Origin: a virus | Direction: 5' to 3' (one strand) | Length of the DNA stretch: 26,905 bases | Virus record (IMG/VR): IMGVR_UViG_3300020160_000225 | Location: 1-26,905 of that record | In this document: positions 9,112 to 15,820 of the stretch, piece after piece | Layout of the letters: each line of letters starts with the position of its first letter | Position numbering within the stretch: position 1 is the first letter of the stretch | Translations under genes and position numbers: made by a program | The notes under the pieces: model-generated | What the model saw: only the letters and a program-made list of their open reading frames with translations | Told to the model about the DNA's origin: nothing | Database searches by the model: none

Positions 9112-9779
9112 TGAAACTTATTACTGAAGTCGTTGAAGACGTAAACCTTTTAATCGAAGAAACAAACGGTAAGAAAACACACTTCATTGAAGGTGTGTTT
9201 CTACAATCCAACTTGGCAAACCGCAATGGTCGTGTTTATCCAAAAGAGATTATGTCTAAAGAAGTTGAGAGATATAATGAAAGTTATGTCAGATCCAATC
9301 GTGCTCTAGGAGAACTCGGTCATCCAGATGGTCCATCGATCAATCTAGATCGTGTCTCGCACATGATTGTCTCGCTTAAAGAAGACGGTGACAACTATAT
9401 TGGTAAAGCAAAACTCATGGATACTCCAATGGGTAATATTGCTAAAGGTCTTATCGAGGGTGGCGCTAAACTAGGTGTTTCTTCCCGTGGTATGGGTACA
9501 TTGAAAGCAAATAAAGAAGGTATCAATGAAGTCCAAGACGACTTCTACCTTGCTACTGCTGCTGACATTGTAGCAGATCCTTCTGCTCCTGACGCATTCG
9601 TTCAGGGCATTATGGAAAACAAAGAATGGGTTGTGGTTAATGGTGTATGGACTGAGCAAGCATGTGACATGTCTAAGCGGTTTATCAAGAAAGCATCAAG
9701 AAAAGAATTGGAAGAAGCGAAGTTGAAGGTATTTGAATCTTTCTTAAATCGTGTCTCCCGTAAAACAAAAGTTTTATAA
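9111..9779 (+). CDS. 21: Prohead maturation protease gp21
   Basis: T4 gp21-type serine protease of 222 residues (T4 212), assembled in the prohead core, which cleaves scaffold, core and capsid proteins and then itself. Visible features are the conserved GELGHPDG segment with His71, the nucleophile region LGVSSRGMGTL (Ser124/Ser125), and ATAADIVADPSAPDAF with Asp152, in the order of the herpesvirus-like protease fold. The ATG overlaps the preceding stop by one base. The stop codon lies inside the late promoter box of gene 22, so the two transcription units are tightly packed. Confidence 0.94.
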   Translation: MKLITEVVEDVNLLIEETNGKKTHFIEGVFLQSNLANRNGRVYPKEIMSKEVERYNESYVRSNRALGELGHPDGPSINLDRVSHMIVSLKEDGDNYIGKAKLMDTPMGNIAKGLIEGGAKLGVSSRGMGTLKANKEGINEVQDDFYLATAADIVADPSAPDAFVQGIMENKEWVVVNGVWTEQACDMSKRFIKKASRKELEEAKLKVFESFLNRVSRKTKVL

Positions 9780-9782
9780 ATA
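9775..9782 (+). promoter_or_regulatory. T4-type late promoter for gene 22
   Basis: Exact TATAAATA overlapping the TAA stop of gene 21 (9777-9779) and 31 bases ahead of the gene 22 ATG. It allows scaffold and capsid to be made in excess over portal and protease. Confidence 0.85.
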
Positions 9783-9812
9783 TTATATAATCTCGAATTC
9801 TAGGAGAAGCAA

Positions 9813-10949
9813 ATGAACGTAGAAAACAAAATCAGAGAGTTGCTTAATAAAAAGCAATTATCCGAGGAAAATGCTGGTCCGATGGGCGCAGCAAAGGGTA
9901 AGGATACTTCGATCCCAGCAAAAACTGCAGGCGATGCAAAGAATCCACGTCAGGGATCGTCGGAAGACGCAACTATTGCAAGCGAACGTGATCAGGAAAC
10001 TGAAAATCCAGGCGCCAAAGAAGCGTCGCCAATTGCTGACAATAAGAGCAAGATTTCACAATCAGGCGCAGGTGCTGCTCCAAACTTTACCACTGTTGCT
10101 GATCCAACATCGGTTGTAAACCAAGCATCTTCAAAGGGCAATGTTCATCAAGAAGAATATGATCCAGAAGAAGATGAAGATCTAGAAGATGCTGAAGATG
10201 CAGATGCAGAAGATGGCTTAGATCTTGAAGAAGATTTTGCTGCCGATCTAGCATCTTTGTTTGATGGCAACGAAAACCTAACAGAAGATTTCCGTAGCAA
10301 GGCATCATCGCTCTTTGAAGCAATGGTTGTTGCGAGAGTTTCCAACGAAGTAGGTCTCATCGAAGACCGTCTGGTGACAGAAGCTGCTGAGTTGATGGAA
10401 GAATATAAGTCGGAACTAGTAGAGAAGGTTGATTCTTATCTCGGTTACGTAATCGAAAATTGGATCGAAGAAAATAAACTAGCAGTAGAAAACGGTCTCC
10501 GTACTGACATTGCTGAAGATTTTATCGACGGTCTAAAAACACTTTTCGCTGAGCATTATGTCGATGTCCCAGAAGACAAATACGATGTTCTAGGTGAAAT
10601 GCAATCACAGATTGAAGAAATTTCTTCGAAACTGGATGAAGCAATCGCTGCTAATGTAGAACTACACGATGCTAATCTTCAACTCAACAAAGAAAGTGTT
10701 CTTTCTGTAGTTGCTGAAGGTCTTGCAAAAACAGACGCTGAGAAATTCAAGTCGTTGGTCGCTGATGTAGAATTCGAGAATGCAGATATCTTTGAAGAGA
10801 AGTTAAATGTTATCAAGGAAAATTATTTCCCTAAAACAAGAACTCTATCTGAAGAGAAGTTTGACGATGGAGTCGAGAATGACTTCAGCGAAGGATCAAC
10901 GGTAAGTCAGTATATCAAGGCACTTGACGTACTTGCTTCTAAAAATTAA
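9813..10949 (+). CDS. 22: Prohead scaffold protein gp22
   Basis: Major scaffold (core) protein on which the capsid shell assembles, later digested by gp21. At 378 residues it is about 100 longer than T4 gp22 (269). A TAGGAGAA ribosome site precedes the ATG. Residues 1-110 are low-complexity (Ala, Gly, Ser, Lys, Asp) and 114-141 are nearly all acidic. From about 150 on the protein is helical and coiled-coil-like (ERSS-type charged heptads such as EAAELMEEYKSELVEKVDSY). This matches the scaffold family, and the extra length is in the N-terminal low-complexity part. Gene 23 follows after another late promoter. Confidence 0.9.
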   Translation: MNVENKIRELLNKKQLSEENAGPMGAAKGKDTSIPAKTAGDAKNPRQGSSEDATIASERDQETENPGAKEASPIADNKSKISQSGAGAAPNFTTVADPTSVVNQASSKGNVHQEEYDPEEDEDLEDAEDADAEDGLDLEEDFAADLASLFDGNENLTEDFRSKASSLFEAMVVARVSNEVGLIEDRLVTEAAELMEEYKSELVEKVDSYLGYVIENWIEENKLAVENGLRTDIAEDFIDGLKTLFAEHYVDVPEDKYDVLGEMQSQIEEISSKLDEAIAANVELHDANLQLNKESVLSVVAEGLAKTDAEKFKSLVADVEFENADIFEEKLNVIKENYFPKTRTLSEEKFDDGVENDFSEGSTVSQYIKALDVLASKN

Positions 10950-10954
10950 TTTTA

Positions 10955-10962
10955 TATAAATA
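10955..10962 (+). promoter_or_regulatory. T4-type late promoter for gene 23
   Basis: Exact TATAAATA within an A/T-rich gap, 33 bases ahead of the major capsid ATG. A strong AAGGGGA ribosome site follows at 10980-10986, consistent with the highest-expressed gene of the phage. Confidence 0.88.
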
Positions 10963-10994
10963 AATCTATTGAAAACCTAAAAGGGGAAAACTAA

Positions 10995-12281
10995 ATGTTT
11001 CTTTCAGAGCAACTAACAAAAAAGTGGGAACCAGTTCTCAACCATGATGGACTTGGCCAGATCTCAGACAAATACAAGCGTGCGGTTACTGCAGTAGTTC
11101 TTGAAAACCAAGAGCGTGCACTTCGCGAAGAGCGTACTGCTCTTTTCGAAACTCCAGCAAACAACATCGCTGGTACTGGTGCGTCTGACATCGATCGTTA
11201 CGATCCAATCCTAATCTCGCTCGTTCGTCGTGCGTTGCCAAACCTAATGGCATATGACGTTGCTGGCGTTCAACCAATGACTGGTCCAACTGGTCTTATC
11301 TTCGCAATGAAGTCCGCTTACAGCACCCAAGCAGGTACTGAAGCACTCTTCAACGAAGCAGATACAGACTTCGCTGGTACAGGAACTCATGCTGGTTCAA
11401 ACCCAGTTGATGGCGCTTACACCACAGGTACTGGTGTTGCAACAGTAGACGCTGAGCAACTTGGCGAATCTGGTGGAACTGACTTCAACCAAATGGCATT
11501 CTCGATCGAGAAAACAACTGTAACTGCTAAGACACGTGCTCTTAAAGCAGAATACACTGTAGAACTCGCTCAAGATCTCAAGGCAATTCACGGTCTTGAT
11601 GCTGAAGGCGAACTCTCCAACATCCTTTCACAAGAAATTCTTGCTGAAATCAACCGCGAAGTTATCCGTACGATCTACAAAGTTGCCAAGACAGGTGCCG
11701 CTTCGACTGCAACTGCTGGTACTTTCGATCTTGACGTTGACTCAAACGGTCGTTGGTCAGTTGAGCGTTTCAAGGGTCTTCTGTTCAACATCGAACGTGA
11801 CGCTAACGTAATCGCTCAAGATACTCGTCGTGGTAAGGGTAACTTCATTATCTGTTCGTCAGATGTTGCTGCTGCTCTTTCAATGGCAGGTGTACTTGAC
11901 ACAGGTGGCGCAATCAATGGTGCGGGATCTCTTCAGGTTGATGACACAGGCAATACCTTCGTTGGTACGCTGCAGGGTCGTTACAAAGTATTCGTAGATC
12001 CATACTCAGCAAACACTGGCGCTGCATCGCAGTTCTATGTTGTTGGTTATAAGGGTGCTAATGCTTATGACGCTGGTATCTTCTATTGCCCATACGTTCC
12101 ACTACAAATGGTTCGTGCTATCGATCCTAACACCTTCCAACCAAAAATTGGTTTCAAGACTCGTTACGGGATGATCGCTAACCCATTCGTAACTCAGTCG
12201 AACGGTACAACTGACGGTGATACTTTCACTGCCAACCGTAACCAATACTATCGTCGCGTTAAGGTTACTAACCTTATGTAA
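10995..12281 (+). CDS. 23: Major capsid protein gp23
   Basis: HK97-fold major capsid protein of 428 residues, shorter than T4 gp23 (521). The N-terminal 52 residues form a helical, charged propeptide that resembles the T4 one (KKWEPVLNHDGL, then LENQERALREERTALFE). A likely gp21 cleavage site is LFE after residue 52. The mature part opens with the hallmark segment VRRALPNLMAYDVAGVQPM and the PTGLIFAMKS stretch, and ends with the conserved FKTRYGMIANPF region. A late promoter and strong ribosome site precede it and a strong terminator follows. No gene 24 (vertex protein) follows, unlike in T4. Confidence 0.97.
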   Translation: MFLSEQLTKKWEPVLNHDGLGQISDKYKRAVTAVVLENQERALREERTALFETPANNIAGTGASDIDRYDPILISLVRRALPNLMAYDVAGVQPMTGPTGLIFAMKSAYSTQAGTEALFNEADTDFAGTGTHAGSNPVDGAYTTGTGVATVDAEQLGESGGTDFNQMAFSIEKTTVTAKTRALKAEYTVELAQDLKAIHGLDAEGELSNILSQEILAEINREVIRTIYKVAKTGAASTATAGTFDLDVDSNGRWSVERFKGLLFNIERDANVIAQDTRRGKGNFIICSSDVAAALSMAGVLDTGGAINGAGSLQVDDTGNTFVGTLQGRYKVFVDPYSANTGAASQFYVVGYKGANAYDAGIFYCPYVPLQMVRAIDPNTFQPKIGFKTRYGMIANPFVTQSNGTTDGDTFTANRNQYYRRVKVTNLM

Positions 12282-12287
12282 TCGATA

Positions 12288-12306
12288 CCTCTCCGTTAGA
12301 GAGAGG
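12288..12306 (+). other. Small hairpin downstream of the capsid gene
   Basis: CCTCTC at 12288-12293 pairs with GAGAGG at 12301-12306 around a seven-base loop, six bases after the capsid stop. It sits just ahead of the stronger terminator hairpin and may protect the 3' end of the capsid mRNA. No T-run follows it. Confidence 0.45.
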
Positions 12307-12320
12307 GTTGCTAAGAAACT

Positions 12321-12349
12321 GGGGGGAGCAGAAATGCTCTCCCCATTTT
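12321..12349 (+). terminator. Intrinsic terminator after gene 23
   Basis: GGGGGGAGCA at 12321-12330 pairs with TGCTCTCCCC at 12335-12344 (ten pairs, one of them G-T) around a GAAA tetraloop, followed directly by ATTTTC. This is a textbook factor-independent terminator ending the scaffold-capsid transcription unit. A new late promoter box starts four bases after the T-run. Confidence 0.85.
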
Positions 12350-12352
12350 CAT

Positions 12353-12360
12353 TATAAATA
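12353..12360 (+). promoter_or_regulatory. T4-type late promoter downstream of the capsid terminator
   Basis: Exact TATAAATA immediately after the capsid terminator and 23 bases ahead of the ATG at 12383, so the tail-tube-like gene is a separate late unit. Confidence 0.82.
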
Positions 12361-12382
12361 GTATGAAACATATGAGGGTAAC

Positions 12383-12967
12383 ATGGTATTAAAAACATCA
12401 CTAGGTGTAACAGAAGCAAACTGGGTCAATCAACAACCCAGCGATCTCGATTATCTGAAACCAAATGGATTTAAGTTTCAGGTCCACAATCTACCTAATG
12501 TATCATACTTCTGCCAAGCAGCAAATATTCCTGCAATACAACTCGGTTCACCAACATTTCAAACACCATTGTCAGATATTCCAGTTCCAGGTGATAAACT
12601 AGCATACGGCGATCTGGTGATTAGGTTTCTTGTTCAAGAGAACATGAGTAACTATCTTGAATTATACAACTGGTTGGTTGGTCTTGGATTTCCAGAATCT
12701 AGAGATCAATATAAAAACTGGAATGAATCGCAACGTTATAGATTTCCTGCTATCTCAGATAAACGTCTCGGCGCACTAGGCAACTTCTCAGACGCAGACT
12801 TCTTCATTCTTGACTCAGACAACAATCCGAATGTTAAAATTACATACTATGATGTGTTCCCAGTTAGTCTTGAGGCATTAGACTTCGACATCAGTTCTGG
12901 TAGAGCAGATTACTTGGTTGGTAATGCTGCATTTAAATATCGCCAATACACAGTTGCGGCGCTGTAA
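12383..12967 (+). CDS. Tail-tube-fold protein (possible gp3 or gp54-like)
   Basis: Protein of 194 residues with a tail-tube-like sequence pattern: FKFQVHNLPNVSYFCQAANI, then PGDKLAYGDLVIRFLV, NYLELYNWLVGLGFP, and a C-terminal VKITYYDVFPVSLEALDF. These correspond to the strands of gp19-type tube proteins, and like gp19 it lacks signal or membrane segments. T4 has two gp19-related tail proteins at the ends of the tube (gp54 at the baseplate; gp3 is the terminator). In marine T4-like phages a gene named 3 follows 23 as I recall, so a tube terminator role is the likeliest. A GAGGG ribosome site precedes the ATG and a late promoter drives it, which fits a structural protein. Confidence 0.7.
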   Translation: MVLKTSLGVTEANWVNQQPSDLDYLKPNGFKFQVHNLPNVSYFCQAANIPAIQLGSPTFQTPLSDIPVPGDKLAYGDLVIRFLVQENMSNYLELYNWLVGLGFPESRDQYKNWNESQRYRFPAISDKRLGALGNFSDADFFILDSDNNPNVKITYYDVFPVSLEALDFDISSGRADYLVGNAAFKYRQYTVAAL

Positions 12968-12974
12968 TAATTTT

Positions 12975-13319
12975 ATGATTAAAGATCGTATACAGTTTAC
13001 AGATTCTGCTCTTGAGCATTTTCGTAATGTCTCCGTTTCAAACAACGCACTGGGTGTCCGACTATCTCTTGCAGGAGGTGGATGTGCAGGGTTCAGTTAC
13101 AAGTGGGATTTGGTAAAGAGTGCTGACGAACTCGTAGAAGATGACTTTCCACAAGCGTATGATGATTGGACGTTCTGGCTAGATAGGCCATCCGAACTCT
13201 ATCTTATTGGCAGCACCGTGAATAAGAAAGTTGATATTATTGGTAGTGTCATCGAAATACAAGCACCGCTTGCCTCTAGTAGCTGCGGCTGCGGAGAGAG
13301 TATCAATTTTACTGTTTAA
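12975..13319 (+). CDS. A-type iron-sulfur carrier protein (IscA/HesB family)
   Basis: Protein of 114 residues matching the A-type Fe-S carriers, which hold a cluster or iron and pass it to apo-proteins. The three conserved cysteines are present: Cys37 in GGGCAGFSY, and Cys104 and Cys106 in the C-terminal SSCGCGESINF. The ATG at 12975 is chosen because it starts the family N-terminus (IQFTDSALEHF) and follows the previous stop by 7 bases. A longer frame from 12918 would overlap the tail gene by 50 bases. The central loop (about 50-70, acidic and aromatic) differs from bacterial IscA. No Fe-S scaffold or desulfurase gene is nearby, so it presumably works with host machinery. Confidence 0.88.
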   Translation: MIKDRIQFTDSALEHFRNVSVSNNALGVRLSLAGGGCAGFSYKWDLVKSADELVEDDFPQAYDDWTFWLDRPSELYLIGSTVNKKVDIIGSVIEIQAPLASSSCGCGESINFTV

Positions 13320-13326
13320 AAAACCA

Positions 13327-13355
13327 TTGACTTTCGAGTCAAATCGTAGTATACT
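13327..13355 (+). promoter_or_regulatory. Sigma70-type promoter for uvsY
   Basis: TTGACT at 13327-13332, a 17-base spacer and TATACT at 13350-13355, with the predicted start near 13362 and a GAGGG ribosome site at 13373-13377. The -35 box is itself the left arm of a perfect hairpin-type dyad (TTGACT-TTCG-AGTCAA, 13327-13342). Confidence 0.8.
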
Positions 13356-13381
13356 TATATTATTTTTCTATTGAGGGCATT

Positions 13382-13822
13382 ATGAAACTATCTGAAATTC
13401 AAGAGTCATGGACTAAAGACTGTAAGATCGACCAATTGAATCTTGGTCCAGAATCAACCAAAACTCCAGAGTTGCATTCTAAATATCTTAACATACTATC
13501 GAACTCTAAACTGCAGTTGCGCAAGGCAGAGGCAGATTATTATCGCTTGCGCAGAACTAAGATGAAGTATTATCGCGGAGAACTTACTCGCGAAGAACTG
13601 GAAGAACATGGGTGGAATCAATACCAAGGTCTCAAACCACTAAAGAATGAGATGGACGATGTTCTTCAGTGTGATGAAGAAATGATCAAACAACAAGACA
13701 AGATTGATTATATCAAAGCAGTTCTATATCAATTAGAGCAGATTCTGCGGTCACTAAATAGTAGGACATGGGATATTAAGTCTGCGATTGAGTGGACCAA
13801 GTTTACAAATGGATTAATGTGA
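13382..13822 (+). CDS. uvsY: UvsY recombination mediator
   Basis: T4 UvsY homologue of 146 residues (T4 137), which loads UvsX recombinase onto gp32-coated single-stranded DNA in recombination-dependent replication. The protein is helical and strongly charged, with the typical basic stretch LRRTKMKYYRGELTREELEE (about residues 56-75), the middle DDVLQCDEEMIKQQDKIDY and the C-terminal LEQILRSLNSRTWDIKSAIEWTKF. Its own sigma70-type promoter and GAGGG site precede it. The TGA stop is embedded in the start of uvsW, and the two are adjacent in T4 as well. Confidence 0.93.
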   Translation: MKLSEIQESWTKDCKIDQLNLGPESTKTPELHSKYLNILSNSKLQLRKAEADYYRLRRTKMKYYRGELTREELEEHGWNQYQGLKPLKNEMDDVLQCDEEMIKQQDKIDYIKAVLYQLEQILRSLNSRTWDIKSAIEWTKFTNGLM

Positions 13823-15321
13823 CCGACCTAACCATCACTAAAAAAGATGAAGTGTATCTGAATGTGGAATGCGATCCCAGCATTTCACAGGAACTATCAG
13901 AGTATTTTACGTTTGATGTTCCTGGTGCAAAATTTATGCCAACCTATCGTGCTAAGATATGGGATGGTAAGGCACGTTTGTTTAACATGTGGACTAAAGA
14001 ACTATACGTAGGACTTCTTCCATACCTCAGAGAATTTTGCCAGCGTAATGAATATGAGATGGACGTTCAGATCGAACGTATCGGCGATCCCATAACCTAT
14101 GAAGAACTGGTTAAATATGCTGACTCGTTGAATCTTCACTCACAAGGTAATCCGATCGAAGCAAGAGACTACCAGTTGGATGCTGTTAAGTATGCGATTC
14201 GCATTGGTAGAACTCTGCTACTGTCACCAACTGCATCGGGTAAGTCGCTAATCATTTATTTGCTGATGCGATACCACCAGAAGTTTGGGCGTAAGCAATT
14301 GATCATTGTTCCTACCACTTCTCTAGTTGAACAAATGTATAAGGACTTTCAAGATTATGCCTCAGAAACAGACTGGAAAGCAAGTTATAATTGCGCGAGA
14401 ATCTATTCAGGGTTCGAGAAGTCGAATGAGTATCCCATTACTATATCAACGTGGCAGTCAATCTATAAGTTGCCTAAAAAGTTTTTTGATGAGTTTGATG
14501 TTATATATGGAGACGAAGCGCATCTTTTCAAAGCGAAATCGCTGACATCAATCTTCAACAAATGCACTAAGACTAAGTTCCGCATCGGAACAACAGGAAC
14601 TCTGGATGGAACTAAGACACATAAGTTAATCCTCGAGGGATTGTTTGGTAAGGTACATAAAGTTATCTCGACCAAAGAATTGATGGAACAGGGATCTGTT
14701 GCCGATCTAGATATAACTTGTATCGTGTTAGATTATGCTGATGAAGAGAAGAAAGCACTAACTAAATATACTTACCAAGAAGAAATGGACTGGTTGGTAA
14801 CACATCAAAAGCGCAACAACATAATCAAGAACCTAGCAACCACACAAAAAGGCAACACGCTGGTGTTATTCCAGTTTGTCGAGAAACATGGCGCAGTTTT
14901 GTATGACTTGATCAATGAGAAGGTCGGAAAGACTCGTCGAGTTTTCTTTGTTCATGGTGGAACTGATACCCAACAGCGCGAGAAGGTTCGTGAGATTACC
15001 GAGAAAGAAAAAGATGCAGTAATCATTGCATCATATGGCACCTTTTCAACGGGAATAAATATAAGGAATTTACATAATGTCATATTCGCTTCTCCCTCAA
15101 AGTCTAGAGTAAGAAATCTCCAGTCGATCGGTAGAGGATTGCGTAAGGGAGATGACAAAACTTCCTGCCGTCTTTTTGATATAGGTGATGACTTGTCTTG
15201 GAAAAGCAGAAAGAATTATACTCTACTACACATGATAGAGAGAATTAAACTATATAATGAAGAAGGTTTCAAATACAAACTTGTGAGGATATCTACTGAT
15301 GGAAACCCCAAAGGTAATTAA
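13819..15321 (+). CDS. uvsW: UvsW DNA/RNA helicase
   Basis: T4 UvsW-type superfamily 2 helicase, which unwinds R-loops and branched DNA and helps switch origin-dependent to recombination-dependent replication. From the GTG at 13819 it has 500 residues. That start overlaps the uvsY stop as GTGA and gives an N-terminus in register with T4 UvsW. An upstream GTG at 13792 would add nine residues. Motifs (numbered from 13819): Walker A PTASGKS 137-143, DEAH 232-235, motif III TTGT near 258-261, and motif VI QSIGRGLRKG 435-444. The N-terminal 100 residues carry the UvsW DNA-binding domain (segment YRAKIWDGKARLFN). It overlaps the next gene by 23 bases. Confidence 0.95.
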   Translation: MTDLTITKKDEVYLNVECDPSISQELSEYFTFDVPGAKFMPTYRAKIWDGKARLFNMWTKELYVGLLPYLREFCQRNEYEMDVQIERIGDPITYEELVKYADSLNLHSQGNPIEARDYQLDAVKYAIRIGRTLLLSPTASGKSLIIYLLMRYHQKFGRKQLIIVPTTSLVEQMYKDFQDYASETDWKASYNCARIYSGFEKSNEYPITISTWQSIYKLPKKFFDEFDVIYGDEAHLFKAKSLTSIFNKCTKTKFRIGTTGTLDGTKTHKLILEGLFGKVHKVISTKELMEQGSVADLDITCIVLDYADEEKKALTKYTYQEEMDWLVTHQKRNNIIKNLATTQKGNTLVLFQFVEKHGAVLYDLINEKVGKTRRVFFVHGGTDTQQREKVREITEKEKDAVIIASYGTFSTGINIRNLHNVIFASPSKSRVRNLQSIGRGLRKGDDKTSCRLFDIGDDLSWKSRKNYTLLHMIERIKLYNEEGFKYKLVRISTDGNPKGN

Positions 15322-15667
15322 ATTTAAGAATGGCGATTTAGTAATCGCAACAATAAGAGACAGTGAATCGAACGATTTATTCTGGATGGATAACCCCATT
15401 GCGGTGATTCCCTATCCTATGATTCAAGAAGATGTTGTCGGGGAAACGTTTCTTCTGAAACCTTGGATTGGTATTACCACAGAGAAGATTTTCCTTGTAC
15501 CCAAGTCTGAAGTAATTACTGTCTGCCTCTTGCGAGAGAACCTTCTAGCACAGTATGAGAGATATATCGCTGGGGAAATAAAACTTCCCGAGGAAACAGA
15601 AGATACAAATTTAGATTTGGACCTGCTTCATTCCCGACTGCTCAAAAGCAGGAACCTACTCAATTAA
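15299..15667 (+). CDS. Conserved phage protein with possible Sm-like (LSm) core
   Basis: Protein of 122 residues from an ATG inside the end of uvsW. The first 80 residues are beta-rich: IKFKNGDLVIATI, a loop DNPIAVIPYP, then the strands FLLKPWIGITTEKIFLVPKSEVITVC. Their spacing resembles the Sm/LSm barrel (Hfq-like), where the ring binds RNA. The C-terminal part is helical (LLREN LLAQYERYIAGE) and ends in an acidic and Leu-rich tail. The Sm assignment is inferred from pattern only. Position between uvsW and gene 55 suggests a nucleic-acid or transcription-related job. A consensus antisense promoter lies just past its 3' end and would transcribe its complement. Confidence 0.75.
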   Translation: METPKVIKFKNGDLVIATIRDSESNDLFWMDNPIAVIPYPMIQEDVVGETFLLKPWIGITTEKIFLVPKSEVITVCLLRENLLAQYERYIAGEIKLPEETEDTNLDLDLLHSRLLKSRNLLN

Positions 15668-15706
15668 GCAGTAGTAAAGCTATTATTCATCATACTCGAC
15701 ATAGTC

Positions 15707-15735
15707 ATTATACCTCGAACCCCGAGTGTTGTCAA
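15707..15735 (-). promoter_or_regulatory. Perfect consensus sigma70 promoter on the minus strand
   Basis: Read on the minus strand, TTGACA (15735-15730), a spacer of exactly 17 bases and TATAAT (15712-15707), with the predicted start near 15700. This is the only promoter here that matches both hexamers perfectly. Transcription would run leftward into the complement of the Sm-like gene and uvsW. Only a 14-codon frame (MTMSSMMNNSFTTA) follows, so it may make an antisense or small RNA. The spacer ends TTCGAGG, like the accessory promoter at 22659. Confidence 0.75.
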
Positions 15736-15768
15736 GCTATATACTGTAATAATAGTGAAAAAAAAACA

Positions 15769-15797
15769 TTGACTAAAGTTAAAAAGTATAGTATAAC
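15769..15797 (+). promoter_or_regulatory. Sigma70-type promoter for gene 55
   Basis: TTGACT at 15769-15774, a 17-base spacer and TATAAC at 15792-15797. The A-tract AAAAAAAAA just upstream could act as an UP element. The predicted start is near 15804 and a GGAG site at 15811-15814 precedes the gp55 ATG. It is divergent from the antisense promoter, with 33 bases between the two -35 boxes. Confidence 0.8.
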
Positions 15798-15820
15798 GGT
15801 ATGTATAGATGGAGTGATAA

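Noticed and set aside
9871-10119. Alternative plus-strand frame in the first part of gene 22
   Set aside because: Gln/Arg-rich translation of the low-complexity scaffold region in another frame, without start signals.
15622-15652. CCTGCT...AGCAGG hairpin near the end of the Sm-like gene, as a terminator
   Set aside because: Six-base stem with a large loop inside coding sequence and no T-run on either strand.
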